A DNA stretch of 64,000 nucleotides from Bog-257 sp963846715 (GCA_963846715.1 CAWJXA010000006.1:248001-312000), one strand, 5' to 3'. Numbered from the stretch's first letter, positions 16,832 to 26,537 are shown. The notes: generated from the sequence alone by a model not told the origin. Program-made: numbers and translations.

Positions 16832-18618
16832 ATGGCTACAACGACGGCAGTTCCCAAGACCAAAACCACGGGCGGAAGTTTTCTGCTCGAAGATCACAAC
16901 CTGGACAACGTCTTCACTCCTGAAGACTTCAACGAAGACCAGCAGATGGTCGCCAAACTCGCGGAGGAGTTTGCGACCAACGAAATCCTGCCCAACGCCG
17001 AGAAGATGGAGCACAAGGACTGGTCCGTCTCGCGCCAACTGCTGCAGAAGGCCGCCGAGATGGGACTGACCAACGCCGACGTGCCCGGCCGAATACGGCG
17101 GATCGGAGATGGACAAGACCTCGTCTGCGATCATCGCCGACTACATGGCCAAGTACGGCAGCTTCATGGTGAGCATGGGTGCGCACAGCGGCATCGGCAC
17201 CCTGCCACTTGTCTTCTTCGGTACCGAAGCGCAGAAAAAGAAATATCTGCCGAAGCTGGCCACTGGCGAGATCATTGGCGCTTACGCGTTGTCGGAGAGC
17301 ACCAGCGGCTCCGACGCAATGAACAGCCGCACCCGCGCTGTGCTGTCGCCCGACGGCAAGCACTACCTCCTGACCGGCGAGAAGATGTGGATCACCAATG
17401 CCCACTTCGCCGACCTGTTCACCATCTTCGCCAAGATTGACGGCGAGAAGTTTACGGCCTTCCTGGTCGAGAAGGATTTCCCGGGCTTCTCCGTCGGCAA
17501 CGAAGAGAAGAAGATGGGCATTCGCGGCTCCTCCACTGCGCCGCTCATCCTGAACGAGTGCAAGGTGCCGGTGGAGAACGTGCTCGGCGAGATCGGCAAA
17601 GGGCACATCATCGCGTTCAACATTCTGAACGTCGGCCGCTTCAAGCTGGGCGCCAGTTGCGTCGGCGGCGCACGCACTTCGTTGCAGCACGCCATCGCCT
17701 ATGCCAAAGAGCGCAAGGCTTTCGGCAAGAGCATCGCTGAGTTTGGTCTGATCCGCGAGAAACTCGCCCAGATGGCTGCATGGCTGTACGCGTGCGAATC
17801 GATGGTGTATCGCACCGTCGGCATGATGGACACCGCGCTCTCCGCCATCGAGCACAGTCCCGAGACCGTGCGCAAGGCGATTGAGGAGTACGCGGTCGAG
17901 TGCTCCATCATCAAGGTGTCGGCGTCGGAGATGCTCGACTTTGCCGTCGACGAAACCGTGCAGGTTTACGGCGGCTATGGTTTTGTCGAAGAGTATCCAG
18001 CAGAGCGCGCCTATCGCGACTCGCGCGTGAACCGCATCTTCGAGGGCACCAACGAAATCAACCGTCTCATCATCACCGGATGGTTACTCAAGCGCGCCAT
18101 GAGCGGACAGCTAGCGCTGCTGCCGGCCATCAAGAAGACGATGGACGAAGTCATGGCTGGGCCTTCGACCGATGAACTGGAAGGCGCATTGGCCGCCGAG
18201 CGCAAACTGGTGGAGAACGGCAAGAAGCTGGCCATGCTGGTGGCCGGTGCGGCTTCGCAGAAGTACATGCAGAAGCTGGTCGATCATCAGGAAGTTATGG
18301 GCGCCATCGCCGACATGGTGATCGAGACCTTCGCCATGGATTCCAGCTTGCTGCGTGCGCGTAAGTACGTCGAAGCCAATGGCGAGAGCCAAGTCTGCAC
18401 TCGTGGTCGCCATGACGCAGGTGTATCTGGAAGGCGCATTTGCCAAGCTGGAAGCTGCGGCGAAGAAAGTCATCGCTGCCGTAGCGGAAGGTGACATGCT
18501 GCGCACCCAGATGGCGATTGTCCGCCGCCTGGCGAAGCATGATCCGGTCAATGTGATTGCGCTGCAGGAGCAGATCGCCGCGCGGGTGTTGGAAACCGGG
18601 AAGTACGTGACGGCGTAA
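16832..18618 (+). pseudogene. fadE: Acyl-CoA dehydrogenase FadE, split by two +1 frameshifts
   Basis: Read through, this is one acyl-CoA dehydrogenase of about 595 residues, the size of Bacillus FadE. Segment 1 (from ATG 16832) ends its homology at NADVP. Restoring frame by dropping one G near 17086 gives AEYGGSEMDK, and segment 2 runs on (ALSESTSGSDAMNSRT, KMWITNAHFAD, VQVYGGYGF, catalytic IFEGTNEINR). Near 18390 an extra C in GAGAGCCAAG shifts it again; segment 3 (KSALVVAMTQVYLEGAF to GKYVTA) completes the C-terminal helical domain. All three pieces are conserved, so two sequence errors or very recent mutations are likely. It would do the first, FAD-dependent step of beta-oxidation. Confidence 0.85.
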
Positions 18619-18622
18619 AGCT

Positions 18623-18690
18623 CCACCACGGAGGCACGGAGGCACAGAATTCACAATGACTTCTTCGTGGCTCCGTGTCTCTATGCCCGT
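18623..18690. repeat. Short CCACGGAGGCACGGAGG repeat after fadE
   Basis: ACCACGGAGGCACGGAGGCA (from about 18624) is followed by a rough complement (TTCGTGGCTCCGTGTCTC). It shares its words with the inverted-repeat element at 16605-16796 and sits directly after the fadE stop, where it could form a hairpin and end transcription. Confidence 0.55.
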
Positions 18691-18758
18691 TACTTTTGGG
18701 AGTAGCTGCGATACGGTTGCTGGTGTGATCGCATGTTATCAACAGTTATTCTTCAACT

Positions 18759-19280
18759 ATGCGAACTCTCGTCATCGCCCTGCTGATCTCGACGAACCTT
18801 TTGCACGCGCTACAGGCGTCGACCACAAAACAGCTACAAACTAGATGCGACTTGGGGGCGATGGTGAAAAGCGCAGACGTTATCGTCGTCGCTCTCTCTG
18901 GAGGCATGGCGCAAGCCCCAGGATTCTGGAGCGGAAGCGTACCTGCAACTCAGCAAGTCTCCTACATCCCTGACCAATGGTTGAAGGGAACTTTGCAAAC
19001 TTCCCCGTTGAAAATTGGCACGTTTACCCTTGAGCACCTTGTCGTTGATGGAGCAGAGACAGCAGACAACAATGAGCCGAAGCTCAAGGAATCGTTATTC
19101 GCGAAAGGCCACAAACTCATTCTGTTCCTGCACACTCGCACGGTGCGTCTCGCCGACCATTCCACTAAACTGATGACCGACCCCGTCGCTGAGGAGTGTG
19201 GTGTGCTTGCAGCTACGCCTGCGAATCTAGATCAGGTCAAAGCTGCAACAAGTACCCCAAGTCACTCGCACACGCGATAG
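18759..19280 (+). CDS. Hypothetical secreted protein
   Basis: A 173-residue protein with a probable signal peptide (MRTLVIALLISTNLLHALQA). The body contains SADVIVVALSGGMAQAPGFW, then VSYIPDQWLKGTL and a conserved-looking FAKGHKLILFLHTR, which reads like a small beta domain. The C-terminus is Ser/His/Thr-rich. I recognise no family. There is no clear ribosome site before ATG 18759. The next gene also encodes an unknown exported protein on the same strand. Confidence 0.55.
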   Translation: MRTLVIALLISTNLLHALQASTTKQLQTRCDLGAMVKSADVIVVALSGGMAQAPGFWSGSVPATQQVSYIPDQWLKGTLQTSPLKIGTFTLEHLVVDGAETADNNEPKLKESLFAKGHKLILFLHTRTVRLADHSTKLMTDPVAEECGVLAATPANLDQVKAATSTPSHSHTR

Positions 19281-19386
19281 CTGGCGAAATATCCCCATTA
19301 CACAAGCAATCCGTCACTGCGGTTCCGAACGGGATCGCTTATTATAAGGCCTGTTATCAACAACAATCACGGCTACACTCACAGCG

Positions 19387-19878
19387 ATGGACCATCCACT
19401 CTGCCGACGCGCTTTGTACCCACCTCTCCTTCTCAGTCTGACGCTGCTCGGTTGCAGCAGATTCAACGAATCCCTGAACAGAGGGCTGGAGAATGAGAAG
19501 TCGTACACGCGACAGGCGATGGAATATCACAGGAAGCACCCTGACCAGCAACGAGGGGATGGCGTACTCGAAACTTGGTCCAAGGCGGATTACATAGCAG
19601 AGGCGGTCGAGAAGCATCAGAGCATCGGAGTAGGGGCACACTCCAGCGACCAACTTGCATTTCTGCCCGACAACTTGAAGTGGGAGAACGGGAAGGCATT
19701 CTGCATCGTCCAACTCCCGGCAATGACGATTGTGCTTTACCCGCCGTCCAAGTCCTTCGATAGTTGCACAGTGGACTTGGCTCCTAGCCCACATGAAGTC
19801 TCCAACATCAAGTCTGGAGACATGCAATTCTCCGGTAGAACAGATGCTTGGGTGTACGTCCTGAAGCACAGCGACTGA
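19387..19878 (+). CDS. Hypothetical lipoprotein
   Basis: A 163-residue protein with an N-terminal hydrophobic segment and lipobox (LLSLTLLGC), so probably a lipoprotein anchored at Cys23. The mature part is hydrophilic at first (SYTRQAMEYHRKHPDQQ), then beta-rich with FLPDNLKWENGKAFCIVQLP. No family is recognised. It lies on the same strand as the unknown secreted protein before it. Confidence 0.55.
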   Translation: MDHPLCRRALYPPLLLSLTLLGCSRFNESLNRGLENEKSYTRQAMEYHRKHPDQQRGDGVLETWSKADYIAEAVEKHQSIGVGAHSSDQLAFLPDNLKWENGKAFCIVQLPAMTIVLYPPSKSFDSCTVDLAPSPHEVSNIKSGDMQFSGRTDAWVYVLKHSD

Positions 19879-19942
19879 TTGTTGGCGTAACATCCCAATA
19901 TCACAAGCGATCGGGACCTTGGTTTAGTCGCATTTCGTGCGT

Positions 19943-20230
19943 TCAGTGCGCCTCTTTCGCTTTTCTGATCTCCTCCATCACCGACGAGATCAGCTCTTTC
20001 GCGTCGGTGATTCCCTTCATAACAATCTGAATATCCATCGCCGGCATTCCCGGCTGGCGCGCGCTCTGGCAATAGACGCCATGCTGGCCAACCATGGTCA
20101 ACGCGTCCGTCAAGACATCGAGCGCCACCGCCAGCCGTCCTCGCGGCACACCCATCATGAACTCGTATTTGTCCAGTTCTTCACGCCGTTCATCCAGAAT
20201 GCTCATGGCCTCGATTGTATCGTCCCGCAT
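19943..20230 (-). CDS. Hypothetical small cytoplasmic protein
   Basis: About 95 residues from ATG 20230: an acidic N-terminus (ILDERREELDKYEFMMG), then ALDVLTDALTMVGQHGVYC and the C-terminal amphipathic helix ELISSVMEEIRKAKE. It has no signal or membrane segment. The open frame continues upstream to 20557 but there runs antisense to the DUF2911 gene, so the shorter start is preferred. No strong ribosome site is seen. I do not recognise the family. Confidence 0.45.
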   Translation of the reverse strand: MRDDTIEAMSILDERREELDKYEFMMGVPRGRLAVALDVLTDALTMVGQHGVYCQSARQPGMPAMDIQIVMKGITDAKELISSVMEEIRKAKEAH

Positions 20231-20285
20231 AAATGTGAATAATGGAGCGGCAACATCGAGCCTAGGGCTCGTCCAGGAGAGTACC

Positions 20286-20819
20286 GTGCCGAAAAGCCGT
20301 TCCGCCATCCTTGCAGTGTTAGTAATTCTCACCGCCACCATCATGGCCTGCGCCCAGCAGAAGCCGGCCAGCCCTCCGGGTGAAGCGTCGTTCAAGTTCG
20401 ACGATGGCAAGACCGTTACCATCCAGTACAGCCGTCCTTCCATGCGCGGCAGGAAGATCTTCGGCGGCCTGGTCCCATATGACCAGGTTTGGCGCACCGG
20501 GGCGAACGCAGCAACCAGTCTCAAGACAGACGTTGACTTGGTCATCGGCGGCGCCAATGTTCCGGCGGGCAGTTACACCCTTTACAGCCTGCCTGGCATG
20601 AGTAGCTGGAAGTTGATTATCAACAAGCAGGTCGGCCAGTGGGGTACGGAATACAGTGCGGGTCAGGACCTGGCGCGGGTGGACATGAAGGTAATGCAAC
20701 GGCCGTCCGGACTGGAGTTGTTCACGATTTCGTTCGACAAAACCAGCGGCGACTCCGCCACTCTCAAGTTGGAATGGGAAAACACGATTGCCAGCGTTCC
20801 GGTTAAAGAGAAGAAATAG
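20286..20819 (+). CDS. DUF2911 exported protein
   Basis: A 177-residue protein starting at GTG 20286, chosen because AGGAGAG lies 5-6 nt upstream and a signal peptide follows (AILAVLVILTATIMACAQ). The body matches DUF2911: VTIQYSRPSMRGRKIFGGLV, PYDQVWRTGANAAT, GSYTLYSLPG and TLKLEWENT. The family is common in secreted proteins of Bacteroidota and Acidobacteriota; its role is unknown. The Ala-Cys near the signal end could be a lipobox. Confidence 0.8.
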   Translation: MPKSRSAILAVLVILTATIMACAQQKPASPPGEASFKFDDGKTVTIQYSRPSMRGRKIFGGLVPYDQVWRTGANAATSLKTDVDLVIGGANVPAGSYTLYSLPGMSSWKLIINKQVGQWGTEYSAGQDLARVDMKVMQRPSGLELFTISFDKTSGDSATLKLEWENTIASVPVKEKK

Positions 20820-20842
20820 CGCCCAAGAATTCTGTCCAAAAG

Positions 20843-21085
20843 TCAATGCGCTCGCAACGCCGCCTCAGACATCACCTGCAACAATGCCGCAGCCTCTGCA
20901 TCGAATTCAGGCTGAGTGGCGATAAGTTTGTCCATCTCCGCTATCGTCAGAAAGCACTCGCCTATGCGGAAGCCGCACACAAGCGCATCCTCGCCCTTCA
21001 GCGCTGGTGAAAAGCCGGGATGCTCGTCCAGGAAGCATGCGAATCTTTGCAACTGATCGGCTTGCTGGGTTGCTTGTATTTTCAT
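20843..21085 (-). CDS. Small conserved protein, paralogue of the gene at 46978
   Basis: An 80-residue protein from ATG 21085 with a strong ribosome site (GGAGG). It contains FLDEHPGFSPALKGEDALV, CGFRIGECFLTIAEMDKLIA and a helical end. The gene at 46978-47304 shares the same framework (EQHPGFSPDLLGPDAVV, GFRVGGCFLTISQMDRLIA). Two copies in one window suggest an acidobacterial paralogous family. It has no signal peptide, and its function is unknown. Confidence 0.65.
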   Translation of the reverse strand: MKIQATQQADQLQRFACFLDEHPGFSPALKGEDALVCGFRIGECFLTIAEMDKLIATQPEFDAEAAALLQVMSEAALRAH

Positions 21086-21425
21086 GGCGACCTCCTTATT
21101 ACTTCGATGCCGGCGGCGAATTGATAGTCCGCGTTGCCGTCTTTCTTTATTCGCCGACGCATGACACCAGAGCAACTCTCATGCCACTGCGCACTCCCCC
21201 GATCATGCTTGATCAAGAATGGCTCTATCTACTTGCTGGTCACTAACATTCCACGATGGGACTTCTCCAGGCTGGTGCTGGTTTCGCGTGAAAATCACTT
21301 AGGAGGGGACTATCTCTTTGGTCGCAGAACAAGCTGTTTGGTTTGGCACAACAGTGCGCGGCTACAGAATCTTTGGCGCAACTCGTGGAACTAAATACCG
21401 ATCTACAGCGAGCGCGAACACACTC
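21086..21425. other. Intergenic region, nothing recognised
   Basis: This 340-bp stretch lies between the start of the small paralogue gene and the end of the NAT gene, both on the minus strand. It should hold the promoter of the 80-aa gene. I see no RNA gene, long palindrome or convincing ORF. Confidence 0.4.
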
Positions 21426-22220
21426 TCAACCGGCAAAAGAGTTCGCGGTTAGCTGCGAGAGATCTGCCGTGCTGTCGAGCTCGATTCCAAAATGATCACG
21501 TAAGCATTGCCGGACTTCTTCCCCAGTACCGAACAGCGTTTCCTCGCGCTCATGCTTGTTGGTAACGATCAGCCTGCCGTTGGCCAGGGTCACGCGCCCG
21601 GTGGCCGTGGCCTTGCTGCAGATCCAGCGTTTGGTGAAACCGGACTCCGGCGAAGTCTGATGGAACTTCGACATTTCCTCGTATTCGCTGAGTTGGTGGG
21701 GCACGTCACGAAAACTGTAGAGCGGCACCTCGCCCTTGTCATCCTGACGCAACAACTGCCACTCCTCCCCAAGTGGCGACACGAGATAGCGATGTCCATT
21801 TACCTGGTCAGCGCCACCGGTGCGAAACACGATCGGATCCACAAAAGAGTCTCCAAACCCCACATCGACCAACCACGACTCGTCCAAGTCAACCCGCAGC
21901 AGCATGTGGTCGAAGTCGGGACCGAAGCCGCCATCGTCGCGTCGCACCCTGGCGGAGAGCATGTAAACCCGATAGCCCAAAGCGATCAGCAACGCGCAGA
22001 AAAGCCCGTTTAGTTCGTAGCAGTAACCGCCACGATAACGCCGGACAATCTTGTCATATACCGACGCCAGATCGAGGCTGATCGGCATCTTCAGTGCGAC
22101 GTCGAGATTTTCGAAAGGGACAGCAAACAAATGTTGACGGTGTAACTGGCGTAACACGGCGGCAGACGGTTCAAGCGGACCGCGGTATTCGATCCGGCGC
22201 AGATACTGCTCAATATCCAT
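21426..22220 (-). CDS. nat: Arylamine N-acetyltransferase
   Basis: A 264-residue NAT that transfers acetyl from acetyl-CoA to arylamines, hydrazines or related natural amines. The cysteine-protease-like triad is visible: Cys67 in RGGYCYELN, His105 in DFDHMLL and Asp119 in WLVDVGFGD. The N-terminal YLRRIEYRGPLEPS and FAVPFENLD are typical. Length and motifs are normal. It is 20 bp downstream of holA on the same strand and may be read with it. Confidence 0.92.
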   Translation of the reverse strand: MDIEQYLRRIEYRGPLEPSAAVLRQLHRQHLFAVPFENLDVALKMPISLDLASVYDKIVRRYRGGYCYELNGLFCALLIALGYRVYMLSARVRRDDGGFGPDFDHMLLRVDLDESWLVDVGFGDSFVDPIVFRTGGADQVNGHRYLVSPLGEEWQLLRQDDKGEVPLYSFRDVPHQLSEYEEMSKFHQTSPESGFTKRWICSKATATGRVTLANGRLIVTNKHEREETLFGTGEEVRQCLRDHFGIELDSTADLSQLTANSFAG

Positions 22221-22240
22221 GACTGCACGTTTAGTGGGGA

Positions 22241-23365
22241 CTATACAGGCAGTTCACCCTGGAGCCAACCAGTTTCCTGCAACTTCGCTTCGGCAGTAAG
22301 GTCTAGCACCAGGTTCTCCAATATCAGTCGCTTACTGGGTGGGTTGGAACGTAACGCCAGGTCGGCACGCGCTACCCGCCGGATGGCACTCGTCAGCTCG
22401 CGACGCGACGTGTAACGCCGCGCCTGCCGGATGATGTCTTCCGCGGCGAAAGGAGGTATGCGAAAGCCCTGCCATAGTACTTGCCACAGCGCGCGCGAGT
22501 CTCGAACATTCCGTTCCAGAATGACCAGCATCTGGCGAAAGGTGCGTGCCAGCATGTAAAGGTGGCCGATGGCCGCCTCGTCGCCGTCTCCCGTGTTCAG
22601 GATGGCATCGAGCACAGCCAGCGCTCGGGCGCGGTCACGGGCCGAAATGGCGTCGGTCAGTTCGTAGAACGACCGTTGTTTGGCAGCCAGGACCAGCGTC
22701 TCGACGTCGCCGAGGGTGATTCGCTTTTTGTCACCAACAAAAAGGACCAGCTTCTCCAGTTCGTTGGCAACCATCATCATGTCTCCACCGAGAGAGTCCA
22801 CCAACTCGCGCGCCGCGTCGCTATCCAGTTTCACATCCTCGGCACCGGCCGTCTCCATCGCCCATTTCACCGCGTCGCCTTCGTCCACGCGGGCAAACTC
22901 AAGCACCGTGCAATGCTCGCCTAAGGTCTCGCGAATCCGTTCGTAACGGTCTTTGTCGGTCAGATCCATGCGTCGCACGTCCGCTGGAATGTTGATGTGA
23001 TCGGCCACAAAGACGAGCAGCGCATCAGGATTGGGATCTTTGAAATAGTCTTCGATGGCGCCGAATTCGTCGTCATGCTTGCCGCGCCCATAAAGGTTTT
23101 TGACGCCGCGAATGAAAAACACCTGAAACGGGGACATCAGAGAAGGAGTGCGCGCTTGATCGAGGACGTGCTGCAGTTCCACGTCGCTCAGGTCCATGTC
23201 GTAGACGCTGAGTTCCCGCACATCCGCCGGCACCAGATGTTGCAGGATGGCATCGCGGCAACGCTTGCGAAAAAATGCTTCATCGCCGATGAAGACATAT
23301 CCTGGCGCCATTTTCCGCGCCTTCACGTCGGCCACGAAGCGGTCGGAAGCAGCGAAACTACGCAC
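22241..23365 (-). CDS. holA: DNA polymerase III subunit delta
   Basis: A 374-residue HolA, the clamp-loader subunit that opens the sliding clamp. Features include the N-terminal GYVFIGDEAFFRKRCRDAIL, the AAA+-like DALLVFVADHINIPADVRR region, the helical collar domain with ELVDSLGGDMMMVANELEKL and the C-terminal HLYMLARTFRQML. The start abuts the stop of lptE, which fits a run asd-like, lptE, holA, nat. Spacing suggests an operon. Confidence 0.9.
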   Translation of the reverse strand: MRSFAASDRFVADVKARKMAPGYVFIGDEAFFRKRCRDAILQHLVPADVRELSVYDMDLSDVELQHVLDQARTPSLMSPFQVFFIRGVKNLYGRGKHDDEFGAIEDYFKDPNPDALLVFVADHINIPADVRRMDLTDKDRYERIRETLGEHCTVLEFARVDEGDAVKWAMETAGAEDVKLDSDAARELVDSLGGDMMMVANELEKLVLFVGDKKRITLGDVETLVLAAKQRSFYELTDAISARDRARALAVLDAILNTGDGDEAAIGHLYMLARTFRQMLVILERNVRDSRALWQVLWQGFRIPPFAAEDIIRQARRYTSRRELTSAIRRVARADLALRSNPPSKRLILENLVLDLTAEAKLQETGWLQGELPV

Positions 23366-23905
23366 CTAGTAGGCCTCCAGGATGTCACTCACCAACGACT
23401 TGGCAAAGCTATTGGCGACGCGGCCCAGGGCGGGTTCCTCTTCCTCGAAGAAACTGGGAGCATCGCGCGAAACCTGATACTGCTCGCGGTACAGGTAATT
23501 GGGATTTTCCCAGAGTACTTTGCCTTTGCTAGTGACCAGCGACGCCTTCATGGTGACCGTCACCAAGCCCGAAGAGATTCTTCCCGTCGCGGGGTCGTAG
23601 GTCAGGGGCGTGATGATGGCTGAGGTGACCGTTCCGTTGAGGGTGGCATTGGCATCGCCATCATTGGTGGTCACAATGCGATAGTTGGTGCGGCTGCGCA
23701 ACTCCCGAATAACATCTTCCGTAATGGTCTGTTCAATGCGATAGGTTGACGTCCCGTTAATGAAAGTCGGCACATACAGCGTGTGCAAGTCTGTGGGCAA
23801 TCGGACGGCTTGCCCACCCGTGTGATAGCCGCAAGCCAGGTTGCTCAGCAGCAGCATGAACATAGTGGCCAGCAAAAGGTAACGCGTGGCTTGCGATGTG
23901 GTCAC
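23366..23905 (-). CDS. lptE: LPS assembly lipoprotein LptE
   Basis: A 179-residue outer-membrane lipoprotein that plugs the LptD barrel in LPS export. It has a signal peptide with lipobox LLLSNLAC, then GYHTGG as in LptE. The core is typical: TLYVPTFINGTSTYRIEQTI, then TITEDVIRELRSRTNYRIV and a C-terminal helix. The start is GTG 23905, overlapping the stop of the Asd-like gene (GTGA). The longer frame from 23998 runs inside that gene. It indicates an LPS-type outer membrane. Confidence 0.88.
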   Translation of the reverse strand: MTTSQATRYLLLATMFMLLLSNLACGYHTGGQAVRLPTDLHTLYVPTFINGTSTYRIEQTITEDVIRELRSRTNYRIVTTNDGDANATLNGTVTSAIITPLTYDPATGRISSGLVTVTMKASLVTSKGKVLWENPNYLYREQYQVSRDAPSFFEEEEPALGRVANSFAKSLVSDILEAY

Positions 23906-24921
23906 TGAACGGTTCCCCGCGGACGTGCAGCGATCATGCTCTCGGCGCATTCCACTGCGGTAAGCGCTGCGATGCGCAGATTGTCGGATGCGGCCCATAA
24001 CCAGAAACCGTTTGGCTTTTGCGCATCGCGACGCACAAACACCTGGATTTGCTCCTGGCCGGCGGCATTGACATTGCTGGGAGATTCCTCCCCGCCTTGC
24101 AGCACGTCGACGTGGTCGCCGGAAATCGCCGCCGTCAACTCTTCCGTCTGCGCCGCTTGCTCTAACTCAAGATAAAGCGAGAACGCGTGTCCGTGGAAGA
24201 TAGGCGCTTGCAATAGCATCAAGGAAGGCACGGCCAACCGGTCTCCCACCAGCCGATGGAAGTGCTGCTGGATACGGATCTCAACCGAGTCCAGCGAGGG
24301 CAAGGATTTCTCACCATAGCGGTCCATCAGGTTGAAAGCCACCTGCGCGTCGAACACCGTCTTGGGCAGTTGCTGGAAGGACAGCAGGTTGACGGTCTGC
24401 TCATGCAATTCGTCCATGCCTCCCTTGCCGTGTTCCGAAGCGGGTTGGAAGACCGTAGCAACAGCCCGCGCGATCGCGCCAACCTTGCTCGCGCGCAGCG
24501 TCAACAGCGCAAGCACCACGGCGGCAGGATGCGCAATTGTCACCGGGGCCGGAGTGAAGTCCACGCGTGGACCGAGGCCCAGCTCGCGCTCAATCCAGGG
24601 CGCGCGCAGCAGCACCCCTTTCTCGTTTTCCAGTCCGTACGAGAGATCGATGATGTCGCTCCCCGCCTTACGCACCATCGGCCACGTAGTGCGCGTGAAG
24701 CTCGCCTCGCAGGCGAAGAAGGTGAAGTCCACGTTCTCCAGATGTTCCGGAAGGACACTCTGAATGAAGGTGGGTTCTTCGCCGACTGCCTCGAGTTGGC
24801 CAAGGGTTTCGTCGTCATCGAGCAGGCGGATGTCCTGCGCCGGAAAATTGCGGTCACTGAGGACGTCCTTCAGTTCCCGGCCTTTCAGGGTGCCGGCGCC
24901 TATGATGGCTACACGGAACAT
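23902..24921 (-). CDS. Aspartate-semialdehyde dehydrogenase-like protein (Usg type)
   Basis: A 339-residue protein with the N-terminal NAD(P)-binding pattern VAIIGAGTLKGRELKDVL and the ASD dimerisation domain (ATVFQPASEHGKGGMDELHE, PIFHGHAFSLYLEL). The catalytic Cys of true ASD (NCST-type motif) is missing: the region reads APVTIAHPAAVVLALL. This parallels Usg, an ASD homologue thought to be inactive as a dehydrogenase. It is translationally coupled to lptE. A role in lysine/threonine synthesis is therefore doubtful. Confidence 0.78.
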   Translation of the reverse strand: MFRVAIIGAGTLKGRELKDVLSDRNFPAQDIRLLDDDETLGQLEAVGEEPTFIQSVLPEHLENVDFTFFACEASFTRTTWPMVRKAGSDIIDLSYGLENEKGVLLRAPWIERELGLGPRVDFTPAPVTIAHPAAVVLALLTLRASKVGAIARAVATVFQPASEHGKGGMDELHEQTVNLLSFQQLPKTVFDAQVAFNLMDRYGEKSLPSLDSVEIRIQQHFHRLVGDRLAVPSLMLLQAPIFHGHAFSLYLELEQAAQTEELTAAISGDHVDVLQGGEESPSNVNAAGQEQIQVFVRRDAQKPNGFWLWAASDNLRIAALTAVECAESMIAARPRGTVQ

Positions 24922-24976
24922 GACGCCTCAATATCTTCCGCCGGGAACACCAGCGGTGCGGTCTGGTTCATTTTCA

Positions 24977-25846
24977 TCAAGCGTGTGAAGCCTCATCTTG
25001 AGGTGGACGGGGCGGCGCCGTAGGCCGCCGAAACACGAAGGAAAGCCGGGCCAGCACTCCCGAAAGAATATAGACCAGCGCCAGCGCGAACAATACGTAT
25101 TGGGAAGAAAACCAGATCAGCGCGATCACCGCGCCAATCACAATCAGCCAGCGAAAATTCTGGGGCTGGCGAAAGTTCATCCCTTTCAAGCTGAAGAATC
25201 GCCATGTGCTCACCATAAGGAAAGCGATGGCGAAGACGAAGACACCCCACCCTATGGAAAGCCACCAGTACTGCAGCGGGTCTCCCTGCACAAGGTGGAC
25301 GACCGCAGCAACCGCTCCGGCTCCGGCCGGAATCGGCATTCCAACAAAATACTTGCGCCCCGGCCGGCCGGGGTTGGATGGCTGGGGATTTACCTGGATG
25401 TTAAAACGAGCCAATCGGGAAGCGCCGGCAAGCAAAAACACGAAGGTGGCAATGGCTCCCAACTGAATGACGCGATTACGAACGTCGAGATCGCCGACGA
25501 GTGGCAGCATTCGGAAGCCCCACATCCAGGCCAAGACCGCAGGCGCGACGCCGAATGCTATTACGTCGGCCATGGAATCTAACTCGCGGCCGAAAGCGCT
25601 GGTGGTGTTGGTCAGGCGGGCTATGCCACCGTCGAAGAAATCGAACACAATCGCGAATCCGATGGCCTTGGCCGCATGATCGAAGTGCCAAGGATCAGAC
25701 GCCGTGCCTTGAATGGCTTGTGAGATGGCGTAATACCCTGCCGCCATGTTTCCGGCCGTAAACATGGAAGGAAGAAGGTAAAGTCCCTTCCGCATCCGGC
25801 GCGGCTCAGGTGAATCGCTCTCCCGATACATGGCTGGCTGGCTCAT
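24977..25846 (-). CDS. pssA: CDP-diacylglycerol-serine O-phosphatidyltransferase
   Basis: A 289-residue membrane enzyme making phosphatidylserine from CDP-diacylglycerol and serine. The CDP-alcohol phosphotransferase signature is intact: DGGIARLTNTTSAFGRELD, then SMAD. About six to eight hydrophobic helices follow. ATG 25846 overlaps the psd stop (ATGA), so the start at 25888 is rejected. Together with psd it makes phosphatidylethanolamine. Confidence 0.92.
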   Translation of the reverse strand: MSQPAMYRESDSPEPRRMRKGLYLLPSMFTAGNMAAGYYAISQAIQGTASDPWHFDHAAKAIGFAIVFDFFDGGIARLTNTTSAFGRELDSMADVIAFGVAPAVLAWMWGFRMLPLVGDLDVRNRVIQLGAIATFVFLLAGASRLARFNIQVNPQPSNPGRPGRKYFVGMPIPAGAGAVAAVVHLVQGDPLQYWWLSIGWGVFVFAIAFLMVSTWRFFSLKGMNFRQPQNFRWLIVIGAVIALIWFSSQYVLFALALVYILSGVLARLSFVFRRPTAPPRPPQDEASHA

Positions 25847-26499
25847 CGCACCTCTGCGGCATTCTGCACAGTCGGCAGAACAGAACACTGCTGGGCAATG
25901 GCCAGAATACTGGAACCGCCCTTCACGTGATCGCCCACATGCACTTTCATCTCAGCTTCAGCAGCAAAGATCACGTCAGTACGCGAACCGAACTTGATCA
26001 GCCCCACCCGCTCGCCCCGCGCGACAGGCTCGCCAATCTTCTTGGTAAATACGATGCGGCGCGCCAACAGTCCGGCAATTTGCTTGAACACGACCACACC
26101 CGCATCCCCTCGCACGGTGACCACATTCTGCTCGTTCTCTTCGGCTGAAATGGCTCCCATGGCGTTACCGAACTTGCCCTTCTGGTAGTGTACGGCGGTG
26201 ATGACGCCAGCGGTCGGAGAACGATTGACATGAACGTTAAACACATTCAGGAAGATGCTGATCCGGGTCCGCGGCTCCCCGTCTTGCTGGACGACGGAGA
26301 TGTCCGTAACCTTGCCGTCAGCGGGGGAAACGATAGCCCCTTCTTCCGGGGGAATCTTGCGCTCGGGATCGCGGAAGAACCAAAGGAAAAATGCGGCCAG
26401 CAACAAGGGAATGACCGCTAGCGCAGGATGTGTCAACCACCCCACCAGCACTGCCACGACACTGAAAGCCAGTCCGTAATAGATCCCGTCACGCACCAT
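25843..26499 (-). CDS. psd: Phosphatidylserine decarboxylase (short form)
   Basis: A 218-residue proenzyme of the compact type. It has two N-terminal membrane helices, FFRDPERKIP, IVSPADGKV, the NVFNVHVNRSPTAG segment, and the self-cleavage region GLIKFGSRTDV. There the usual LGST is FGSR; the Gly-Ser bond gives the pyruvoyl group. It converts PS to PE at the inner membrane. It is first of a two-gene operon with pssA. Confidence 0.92.
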   Translation of the reverse strand: MVRDGIYYGLAFSVVAVLVGWLTHPALAVIPLLLAAFFLWFFRDPERKIPPEEGAIVSPADGKVTDISVVQQDGEPRTRISIFLNVFNVHVNRSPTAGVITAVHYQKGKFGNAMGAISAEENEQNVVTVRGDAGVVVFKQIAGLLARRIVFTKKIGEPVARGERVGLIKFGSRTDVIFAAEAEMKVHVGDHVKGGSSILAIAQQCSVLPTVQNAAEVR

Positions 26500-26537
26500 G
26501 GGCTGAATTGATTATAGAGCCTGGGAATGCTGCTGCT

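Noticed and set aside
16929..17855. 308-codon minus-strand ORF
   Set aside because: It is antisense to the fadE locus, which is well supported on the plus strand.
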